Assembly (NCBI GenBank): GCA_013334845.1
Contig: JAAXWV010000065.1
Coordinates: 1 to 7,051 of the forward strand
Direction: 5' to 3'
DNA from: Candidatus Roizmanbacteria bacterium
GTDB lineage: Bacteria; Patescibacteriota; Microgenomatia; UBA1406; GWC2-37-13
Length of the DNA: 7,051 nucleotides
Part shown: one piece after another, positions 1 through 5,072 of the stretch
How positions within the stretch are numbered: the stretch's first letter is position 1
Layout: the number at the start of each line of letters is the position of its first letter
Made by a program: the position numbers and the translations under genes
The notes under the pieces: generated by a model
Seen by the model: the letters and a program-made list of their open reading frames with translations, nothing else
What the model was told of the DNA's origin: nothing
Database searches by the model: none

Positions 1-97
1 CTTTGCTGCATAGTCTTCAAGATTACTTGAATTCTTGGCGCGGGTATGACATTTTCATTTCGGTATACCTATGACATTATCATTTCGGTTTGATATC
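1..97. mobile_element. possible right end of an insertion sequence (remnant)
   Basis: This edge holds the direct repeats at 45-64 and 70-89 and an open frame entering from the left that stops at 72-74 (+ strand; residues LLHSLQDYLNSW... then a stop). The frame runs through the first repeat, as expected if a transposase gene ended inside terminal repeats. The visible 23 residues are too few to assign to any transposase family. The fragment could equally be chance open frame. Treat as a pointer to inspect the sequence left of the window. Confidence 0.25.
45..89. repeat. 20-base direct repeat, two copies with one mismatch
   Basis: Two copies of a 20-base unit that begins TATGACATT and ends TCATTTCGGT lie at 45-64 and 70-89. 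They differ at one base (T at 54, A at 79) and are spaced 25 bases apart. A third, degenerate start (GGTTTGATATC, 87-97) follows. This is seen directly. Short tandem copies of this kind are typical of the multiple terminal repeats at the ends of some insertion sequences such as the IS21 type, so the repeat may mark the end of an element lying to the left. No transposase can be identified in the window, so that reading is inference. Confidence 0.6.
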
Positions 98-103
98 TGA
101 CGA

Positions 104-137
104 TTGACTTTCTAAGAAAAACATATAAGAATATAAT
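104..137 (+). promoter_or_regulatory. promoter candidate of the membrane-protein gene, leaderless or nearly so
   Basis: TTGACT (104-109) resembles a -35 element. Two -10-like hexamers follow: TATAAG at 124-129 and TATAAT at 132-137, the second touching the ATG at 138. Neither has the ideal 17-base spacing from TTGACT (14 and 22 bases). There is no Shine-Dalgarno sequence before the ATG. The simplest reading is a transcript that starts at or within a few bases of the start codon. Confidence 0.4.
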
Positions 138-716
138 ATGGAACCATCTCCCTCGTCTTATCCTATTGAAGATAATCCACAGGTTTTATTTGCCTGGAAA
201 GCTCCTTTACGCGCCTATAAAAAACGGGGTATGAATGTATTGCGCTTTTATATTAGCCTTGCAATACTACTTTCTCTCATTGTTTTTTTCTTTGGTGATC
301 GGATTCTTCTAATCCCTATTTGGGCCGTATTATTTCTTTTTTACACTCTCACGATTACTCCGCCGCCAGAGGTAGAAAATAAGCTGACTAAGTTTGGGGT
401 AGAGACCGCCGGCATTACCATGCGCTGGGAAACTCTCTCTCATTTCTATTTTTTTAAACGGTTTGGTTTTACTATTTTGGTAATTGTAGGACATGCTTAC
501 TTCACCTCATATATGGTGATTCCTAACGAAGAAATCAAAACGAGGGTAAAACAACTTCTTTCAGAACATATTTTATATCAAGATAAGCCGGCTAAAAATC
601 TCACTGATGTACTTATTGATTGGCTGTCCCGCCTTATGCCTGATGACGAAGAAGTTGTCAAACAGCCGTTTCATCCCGTATCTTTTTCCCAAAAACCGCA
701 GCACTCATCTCTTTAA
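138..716 (+). CDS. small membrane protein of unknown function, two transmembrane helices
   Basis: A 192-residue protein. The N-terminus is polar (about residues 1-32, including the basic stretch AYKKRG). Two hydrophobic helices follow at roughly 33-52 and 55-73, separated by a short FFGDR turn. A conserved-looking TPPPEVENKLTKFGVETAG segment leads into a soluble C-terminal domain (about 85-170) with alternating aromatic strands, which could be a PH-like beta fold of the kind found after paired helices in small bacterial membrane proteins. That is inference. I recall similar proteins from Microgenomates genomes, always unnamed. The start at 138 is preceded by -10-like sequences and no Shine-Dalgarno. 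The last 59 bases overlap, tail to tail, the PIN gene on the other strand. The final 20 or so residues (after MPDDE) look like an unstructured extension. No function is claimed. Confidence 0.75.
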   Translation: MEPSPSSYPIEDNPQVLFAWKAPLRAYKKRGMNVLRFYISLAILLSLIVFFFGDRILLIPIWAVLFLFYTLTITPPPEVENKLTKFGVETAGITMRWETLSHFYFFKRFGFTILVIVGHAYFTSYMVIPNEEIKTRVKQLLSEHILYQDKPAKNLTDVLIDWLSRLMPDDEEVVKQPFHPVSFSQKPQHSSL

Positions 717-1287
717 CCCCTAGAATTTTACCCCACTTCAACACACCTTCGTCGGTAGAAATTAAAAACGCTTCTTGTTCTTTTGCTAATAGTATGAGTT
801 CGAGGTCTGCCACACTATCTACAAAGCCGAAACGAGTTGCCTGTCGATATCGATCCCGAAAATGACGAACGACAGGGCCAACTTTCATCTCAAATCCCTT
901 TTTATCGAGCGACTCTATTCCCACCATTTGTCGCCCAACATTCAGCATTTCTTCCTCACATATTGTCTGACCCCGATAGTTACGGGTACGCGATTCGTCG
1001 ATATATTGTGCCAAGAGAATCGCTGGTATTTGCATCGCGTATAGATCAGGTGACTTCACGGTAATATGTGCTAAAAACTCTTTTAAAAACGATTGATTTT
1101 CGTCATCAAAAAAACTCAAAAGTTCATCAACAATTTTAGGCGGCATTAAAAAAACATCTTGTTGGCGGCCTTGAAGCGACTTTATGATTCGGGTGAGATT
1201 TACAATTACGCTCTCTGTTTTTTCACCCATATCAAAACCCGCCTCCATATTGAAAAACAAATTAGTGTCAAGGACATAGGTATTCAT
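658..1287 (-). CDS. PIN-domain protein, RNA ligase partner type
   Basis: A 209-residue protein taken from the ATG at 1287. A longer frame begins at 1329, but its 14 extra residues are hydrophobic and unlike the family, whose proteins open directly with a strand ending in an aspartate (here YVLDTN, D7). PIN domains are metal-dependent ribonuclease folds with clustered acidic residues. Here D7, E55, D157/D161 (VDSVADLELILLAK) and D179 (STDEGVLKWGKILG) are the candidates. The DLELILLAK...STDEG.LKW signature matches the PIN-like family that co-occurs with archaeal-type (Pab1020) RNA ligases and is annotated as RNA ligase partner protein; this is from memory. Its real substrate is not established. 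No ligase gene lies in this window. The gene converges with the membrane-protein gene and overlaps it by 59 bases. It diverges from nrdR across a 130-base spacer. Confidence 0.8.
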   Translation of the reverse strand: MNTYVLDTNLFFNMEAGFDMGEKTESVIVNLTRIIKSLQGRQQDVFLMPPKIVDELLSFFDDENQSFLKEFLAHITVKSPDLYAMQIPAILLAQYIDESRTRNYRGQTICEEEMLNVGRQMVGIESLDKKGFEMKVGPVVRHFRDRYRQATRFGFVDSVADLELILLAKEQEAFLISTDEGVLKWGKILGVKEMSAAVFGKKIRDETAV

Positions 1288-1292
1288 AGATG

Positions 1293-1298
1293 TGTATA
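1293..1298 (-). promoter_or_regulatory. -10 candidate of the PIN gene
   Basis: On the - strand TATACA (1298 down to 1293) lies five bases before the ATG at 1287. TATCAT (1303 down to 1298) overlaps it. No -35 or Shine-Dalgarno is visible. The placement suggests transcription beginning at or very near the start codon, and also supports choosing 1287 rather than 1329 as the start. Confidence 0.35.
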
Positions 1299-1360
1299 TG
1301 ATACCAAAAATTATCAGTACTTTTGCCATGATACATTATGTCTACGTTTGACATCTTGAA

Positions 1361-1408
1361 ATGATACAAATAGTGTTCTAAAGTTAGTTTATACACCATA
1401 TATATTAA
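1361..1408 (+). promoter_or_regulatory. candidate tandem NrdR boxes upstream of nrdR
   Basis: NrdR boxes follow the pattern ACACwATATaTwGTGT and usually come in pairs an integral number of helical turns apart, often 31-32 bases. Two 16-base candidates occur here. 1361-1376 has an intact right half (ATAGTGT) and matches 11 of 16 positions. 1393-1408 has an intact left half (ACAC.ATATATA) and matches 12 of 16. Their starts are exactly 32 bases apart. The second overlaps the -10 candidate at 1401-1406. The region is AT-rich, so chance matches are possible. Each box has only one good half-site. Confidence 0.4.
1401..1406 (+). promoter_or_regulatory. -10 candidate of nrdR
   Basis: TATATT lies 11 bases before the ATG at 1418, which would give a leader of only about five bases. 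No Shine-Dalgarno sequence is present in between. A TTGACA at 1348-1353 is too far upstream to serve this hexamer. It would pair with a poor -10 (TAGTGT, 1371-1376) at 17-base spacing, so a second, upstream start is possible. Confidence 0.35.
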
Positions 1409-1417
1409 TGTTGAACT

Positions 1418-1864
1418 ATGTATTGTTTATTTTGTAAAAATAAGGATTCTGAGGTTATTGAAACTCGCCTTTCTGATGAAGGCAATACTATTAGACGGCG
1501 TCGCCAATGTCCGAAGTGTGAAAAACGTTTCACCACCTATGAGCGAATTGAAGAATTGCCTATTCTAGTAATTAAACGGGATAGTAGAAGAGAGCGCTTC
1601 AATCGTGAAAAATTGCGAGCTGGAATTCTCAAATCGGTGGAAAAAACCACCATTTCCGCAGAACAAGTACAGGCAATTGTGTCAGGAATTGAGTCAGAAA
1701 TTACCCAACGGGAAAACGGAGAAATAGAAAGTAATAAAATTGGCGATTTAGTAGCTAAACGACTTAAAAAACTAGACAAGGTAGCCTATATTCGTTTTTC
1801 TTCTGTTTTCAAACGCTTCGTAGATCTTGAAGAGTTTGAAAAAGAGCTAAAACGCTTACTGTAG
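1418..1864 (+). CDS. nrdR: transcriptional repressor NrdR
   Basis: A 148-residue protein, full length for the family. NrdR represses ribonucleotide reductase genes when dATP/ATP occupy its ATP-cone, binding NrdR boxes in their promoters. The N-terminal zinc ribbon is intact: C3-x2-C6 and C31-x2-C34 around the basic stretch RRRRQCPKCEKRFTTYER. The ATP-cone follows at about residues 47-137, opening with VIKRDSRRERFNREKL and ending with the family signature VAYIRFSSVFKRFVDLEEF. It lies 31 bases upstream of nrdJ on the same strand and is probably co-transcribed with it, so the candidate boxes upstream would give both autoregulation and control of the reductase. There is no Shine-Dalgarno before the ATG. 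Confidence 0.96.
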   Translation: MYCLFCKNKDSEVIETRLSDEGNTIRRRRQCPKCEKRFTTYERIEELPILVIKRDSRRERFNREKLRAGILKSVEKTTISAEQVQAIVSGIESEITQRENGEIESNKIGDLVAKRLKKLDKVAYIRFSSVFKRFVDLEEFEKELKRLL

Positions 1865-1895
1865 TTACTTAAATTACTAATTTCTTTTTGTATGT

Positions 1896-4271
1896 ATGAA
1901 ACTTAAGGGATTCTCAGAGAAGGTTTTCCTCGATCGTTACGCGTTAAAGGATGATAAAGGAACTCCTCTTGAAACTACTCCAGAACAGATGTGGAGAAGG
2001 GTTGCAAAGGCAGTGGCGTCCATCGAGCCAAAAGAGAACCAAAAATACTGGGAGCGGGAATTTTATCAGGCAATGAAAGACTTCAAATATATTCCAGGTG
2101 GACGTATACTCTCAGGCGCCGGCACAGGATATGCTGTCACTTTCTATAACTGTTTCGTAATACCTTCGCCCCGTGATTCGCGAGGTGGTATTTTGGAAAC
2201 GCTGAAGAATATGGTTGAAATTATGTCTCGAGGTGGTGGAGTTGGTTTTAATCTCTCCTCTTTGCGTCCTCGTGGTATGCGTGTGAAAAAGGTTAACGGC
2301 TTCTCATCTGGACCTCTCAACTGGGCTGAGCTCTTCTCTGTAGCGACTAGAGATATTATTCAACAGGGGGGAACCCGCCGTGGCGCCCTCATGCTTATGA
2401 TGTGGGATTGGCACCCCGATATTGAGGAGTTTATTACGGTGAAGCAAGATTTGACTCGTATTCTTGGTGCCAACCTGTCGGTCTGTGTTTCAGACACCTT
2501 TATGAAAGCTGTTGAGGACGATGCTGATTGGCCACTCGTCTATCCCGATCTTGATGATCCGGAATATGATGAAAAGTGGGACGGCGACTTAGAAGTATGG
2601 AAACAAATGGGTAAAAAGGTAATTGTTCACAAGGTGGTCAAAGCCCGTAAAATTTGGGATCTTATCGCAGAAGCGGCGTGGAGAAGTGCAGAGCCGGGAG
2701 TAGTATTTATGGAGCGCTACAACAAATACTATAATAATTGGTACTGGGCCCGTATTAACTGCACGAACCCCTGTGGAGAAGAGGGCCTTCCGCCTTGGGG
2801 TGTTTGTAATTTAGGTTCTATCAATCTTTCTGCTCTTGTTAAATCAACTGATATTGACAAAAAAGGTAAGTTTGATTTTAAAGAGTTGAGGTCTATCGTC
2901 CGAACTGGTGTACGACTTCAGGATGACGTGGTAGAAATGGATCCATATGTATTTGAGGAGATTAAAAAAACTCAGTATGAAGGAGAGCGTCGAATCGGAT
3001 TAGGTACGCTTGGACTCGGAGATGCTCTTATTAAACTTCATATCCGCTATGGTTCACCGGAATCGCTCCAATTTATTGAAAAAGTGTACTCTATCATCCG
3101 TGACGAGGCCTATAAAGCTTCCACCGAGGTTGCAAAAGAAAAAGGCGCTTTCAAGAAATTTGATAATAAAAAATATCTCCAGGGACTCTTTATTAAGCAG
3201 CTTCCTGAAGATATTCGATCGGAGATCCGCAAACATGGAGTGCGCAACTCGCTCCTCCTCATGCAGGCTCCTACCGGTTCTACTTCTCTTATGGCCAATA
3301 CCACTTCAGGAATCGAACCAGTGTTTGAATTTGAGTTCATCCGCAAGGATCGTATGGGCGAGCATGTGATTCGTCATCACCTATATGATGAATGGTATAA
3401 AAAGCACGAAGCTGAGTTAAAAGAGGGAAAAATCACGAAACCAGAATACTTTGTTGGGGCCAATGACCTCTCTCCGGAAGATCATGTCCGAGTACAGGGC
3501 GCAATCCAGCACTATGTTGATGCCTCTATTTCCAAAACGGTAAATGCGCCTGAAACACACACTGTTGAGGATGTGAAGCGGCTCTACACATTAGCTTATC
3601 AACTCGGTCTAAAGGGTATCGCCTACATGCGAGAAGGCTCCCGTGAAGGCGTTCTTTATCGGAAAGAGGAAAAGAAAGAGGAAAAACCAGTTGAGACTTC
3701 GATTGCTGATCAACCAGTCGAAAAGCCGCGACCAATGGTGATACACGGTTCAACCTATAAAGTAAATACCCCTGTTGGTACCGCTTTTGTGACCATCAAC
3801 TCCGATAATGAAGGCAATCCCTTTGAAGTCTTTATCAACGTTGGAAAAGCCGGTACAGACGTATTTGCAGTAGCAGAAAGCTTGGGCCGACTCATCTCAC
3901 TCTATCTTCGCACCTCAGCAAGACCAACAATCAAACCTGTTGAACGAATTCAGGAGATTGTTAGGCACCTCCAGGGGATAGGAGGAGGAAGAACGCTTGG
4001 CTTTGGCAAAGATAGAGTAAAAAGTTTGCCTGATGCTATTGCTAAGACTCTTGCTATGCATCTGGAATTAAGCATCACCAGCAAGCACACAAATAACCAT
4101 GCTAAAGATAAACCTGAACTAGTAAGTGAAATTATGCAACCCTCCCTTGTGGAGACTCCCGCTCCCAAGACAATGCGACTTTTCGACATCTGTCCGAAGT
4201 GTGGAGAAACAACTCTAGCCCATGAGGAAGGATGCAAAAAATGCTATGGGTGTGGGTACTCTGAGTGTTAA
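1896..4271 (+). CDS. nrdJ: class II (adenosylcobalamin-dependent) ribonucleoside-diphosphate reductase
   Basis: A 791-residue reductase that converts ribonucleotides to deoxyribonucleotides using a thiyl radical generated from adenosylcobalamin. The catalytic set is visible: NPCGE with N291, C293 (thiyl radical) and E295; the reducing pair C86 (YNCFV) and C304 (GVCNLGSIN), the 11-residue gap C293-C304 equalling that in the Thermotoga enzyme. Other landmarks are GGGVGFN (113-119), GGTRRGA (158-164) and the phosphate-binding PTGS (459-462). A charged Lys/Glu/Pro linker (about 589-614) leads to a TSCPD domain (about 620-722). The tail carries six cysteines (C766, C769, C780, C783, C786, C791; ending CYGCGYSEC) used in this family to relay electrons or bind zinc. 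There is no N-terminal ATP-cone and no intein. The start has no Shine-Dalgarno. The next gene supplies its cofactor, 53 bases downstream. Confidence 0.97.
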   Translation: MKLKGFSEKVFLDRYALKDDKGTPLETTPEQMWRRVAKAVASIEPKENQKYWEREFYQAMKDFKYIPGGRILSGAGTGYAVTFYNCFVIPSPRDSRGGILETLKNMVEIMSRGGGVGFNLSSLRPRGMRVKKVNGFSSGPLNWAELFSVATRDIIQQGGTRRGALMLMMWDWHPDIEEFITVKQDLTRILGANLSVCVSDTFMKAVEDDADWPLVYPDLDDPEYDEKWDGDLEVWKQMGKKVIVHKVVKARKIWDLIAEAAWRSAEPGVVFMERYNKYYNNWYWARINCTNPCGEEGLPPWGVCNLGSINLSALVKSTDIDKKGKFDFKELRSIVRTGVRLQDDVVEMDPYVFEEIKKTQYEGERRIGLGTLGLGDALIKLHIRYGSPESLQFIEKVYSIIRDEAYKASTEVAKEKGAFKKFDNKKYLQGLFIKQLPEDIRSEIRKHGVRNSLLLMQAPTGSTSLMANTTSGIEPVFEFEFIRKDRMGEHVIRHHLYDEWYKKHEAELKEGKITKPEYFVGANDLSPEDHVRVQGAIQHYVDASISKTVNAPETHTVEDVKRLYTLAYQLGLKGIAYMREGSREGVLYRKEEKKEEKPVETSIADQPVEKPRPMVIHGSTYKVNTPVGTAFVTINSDNEGNPFEVFINVGKAGTDVFAVAESLGRLISLYLRTSARPTIKPVERIQEIVRHLQGIGGGRTLGFGKDRVKSLPDAIAKTLAMHLELSITSKHTNNHAKDKPELVSEIMQPSLVETPAPKTMRLFDICPKCGETTLAHEEGCKKCYGCGYSEC

Positions 4272-4284
4272 ATTGATCATTAAG

Positions 4285-4314
4285 GTAGGGGTGTATTGCA
4301 CAATACGCCCCTAC
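4285..4314 (+). repeat. GTAGGGG palindrome, REP-like hairpin between nrdJ and the adenosyltransferase gene
   Basis: A 13-base-pair inverted repeat with a four-base loop (GCAC, 4298-4301). The left arm starts GTAGGGG (4285) and the right arm ends CCCCTAC (4314). The only imperfection, T4292 against G4307, is a G-U wobble in + strand RNA and a mismatch in - strand RNA. Palindromes with GTAGGGG...CCCCTAC outer arms recur as dispersed intergenic repeats in many genomes, and a GTAG start is a mark of REP elements mobilised by RAYT transposases; that link is inference. No run of T follows, so it is not a standard terminator. It may stabilise the upstream mRNA end or dampen read-through. Confidence 0.6.
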
Positions 4315-4324
4315 AACAAACCCT

Positions 4325-4873
4325 ATGTCTATCTATACAAAAACAGGTGATAATGGAGAAACCTCTCTCTTCGGAGGGAAGAGAATTCCTAAATACGATG
4401 ATCAGGTAGAGGTGTATGGATCAATTGATGAACTCACCAGTTTTATCGGTCTCACCTTGAGCAAGATTACTAAAAAGACTGATCAGGAACTGCTTACTGA
4501 TATTCAAACTGAACTCTATCAGATCATGAGCATTCTCGCTGGGTACGAAGAGATGCATATTGATCTAAAATCTAATATTACCCGTTTCGAAAAATATATA
4601 GATAGTGTAACAGCTCAACTCCCCGAGCTGAATCGTTTCATCCTCCCACAGGGGGGTGAAGTTTCTGCTTCATTTCACGTCCTACGCACCATTACCCGTC
4701 GGGTGGAGCGTCTCACCGCTAGGTTTTTTCATAGCAAACACCTCCTCTCACCCGACGCTCAATCATATATGATGACCTATCTCAATCGACTATCTGACCT
4801 GTTTTTCATTATGGCCCGCAAATACACTGAGGAAAAAGAGATTGCCGTTTTTCAAGGAAAACGGGTAAAATAG
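4325..4873 (+). CDS. cob(I)alamin adenosyltransferase, PduO type
   Basis: A 182-residue enzyme, normal length, that transfers the adenosyl group of ATP to cob(I)alamin to make adenosylcobalamin, the cofactor of the reductase just upstream. Family motifs appear in order: the ATP-binding N-terminus YTKTGDNGETSLFGG (4-18), YGSIDELTSFIG (31-42), FILPQGG...HVLRTITRRVER (105-129, with the arginines of the ATP and triphosphate site) and YLNRLSDLFFIMAR (152-165). The usual FILPGGS reads FILPQGG here, a mild departure. There are no cobalamin biosynthesis genes alongside, so it probably works on salvaged corrinoid. The start is fixed by the family N-terminus. Neither a Shine-Dalgarno nor a -10 hexamer precedes it (CAACAAACCCT then ATG), so it is probably read from the nrdR-nrdJ transcript. 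Confidence 0.95.
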   Translation: MSIYTKTGDNGETSLFGGKRIPKYDDQVEVYGSIDELTSFIGLTLSKITKKTDQELLTDIQTELYQIMSILAGYEEMHIDLKSNITRFEKYIDSVTAQLPELNRFILPQGGEVSASFHVLRTITRRVERLTARFFHSKHLLSPDAQSYMMTYLNRLSDLFFIMARKYTEEKEIAVFQGKRVK

Positions 4874-4880
4874 GCTTTTA

Positions 4881-4889
4881 CATTATTAT
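4881..4889 (+). promoter_or_regulatory. weak -10 candidates ahead of the riboswitch
   Basis: CATTAT (4881-4886) and TATTAT (4884-4889) overlap immediately before the first riboswitch stem, which begins at 4892. A start from CATTAT would fall near 4893 and keep most of that stem. No convincing -35 element is visible. Read-through from the adenosyltransferase gene is the alternative source of this RNA. Confidence 0.25.
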
Positions 4890-4891
4890 TT

Positions 4892-5048
4892 GATTCTTGT
4901 GTTAGCCACTGTCCCAACCGGGACGGGAAGGCTAGTAGAGTGTACCTGACAATGCACCCGCGTTGTTATGGGAATGCTGTGTAAATCAGCAACTGTGCCG
5001 CAGCGGTGATCAGCTTCTTGGCTGAAAGTCCGAAGACCAACAAGAATC
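4892..5048 (+). ncRNA. cobalamin (B12) riboswitch aptamer
   Basis: An RNA that binds cobalamin and controls the gene after it. The closing stem P1 is a perfect nine-base pair of GATTCTTGT (4892-4900) with ACAAGAATC (5040-5048). Inside, GCCACTG (4905-4911) and CGGGAAGGC (4924-4932) are the canonical paired core blocks. TAGCC (4903-4907) pairs with GGCTA (4930-4934), and GTCCC (4911-4915) with GGGAC (4920-4924). The central core reads GGGAA...GTAAATC...GCAACTGTGCCGC (4970-5001). TCAGC (5010-5014) and GCTGA (5021-5025) form a stem leading into the B12 box AGTCCGAAGACC (5027-5038). All the landmark blocks occur in the right order. It sits in the 199-base gap after the adenosyltransferase gene and ends 24 bases before the next ATG, so it acts on the downstream gene. 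Confidence 0.93.
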
Positions 5049-5052
5049 TTCA

Positions 5053-5066
5053 TCCCCGAGCAGGGA
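5053..5066 (+). promoter_or_regulatory. riboswitch expression platform: hairpin covering the ribosome binding site
   Basis: TCCC (5053-5056) can pair with GGGA (5063-5066) around the loop CGAGCA. The second arm is the ribosome binding site, CAGGGA, six bases before the ATG at 5073. Folding would therefore hide it. This is the usual arrangement for a translational cobalamin riboswitch, in which a downstream hairpin docks on the ligand-bound aptamer. I could not find a convincing loop-loop complement in the aptamer. No intrinsic terminator is present, which favours translational over transcriptional control. Confidence 0.6.
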
Positions 5067-5072
5067 ACATTT

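Noticed and set aside
1288..1329. N-terminal extension of the PIN protein from the upstream ATG
   Set aside because: The 14 added residues are hydrophobic and precede the canonical first PIN strand, and a -10-like hexamer lies inside the stretch.
837..1359. Plus-strand open frames opposite the PIN gene
   Set aside because: They are short, lack family features, and are the complement of a well-supported coding region.
3010..3369. 119-residue + strand frame inside nrdJ
   Set aside because: It is an out-of-frame shadow of the reductase, whose motifs continue unbroken through this stretch.
4285..4314. Intrinsic terminator between nrdJ and the adenosyltransferase gene
   Set aside because: The strong hairpin is followed by CTACAACAAACCC with no T tract, and the next gene has no promoter of its own that I can see.
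4845..4881. Terminator after the adenosyltransferase gene (CCGTTTT/AAAACGG at 4845-4864, then GTAAAA/TTTTAC at 4865-4881)
   Set aside because: The stems are short and AT-rich, the first lies within coding sequence, and neither is followed by a T run.
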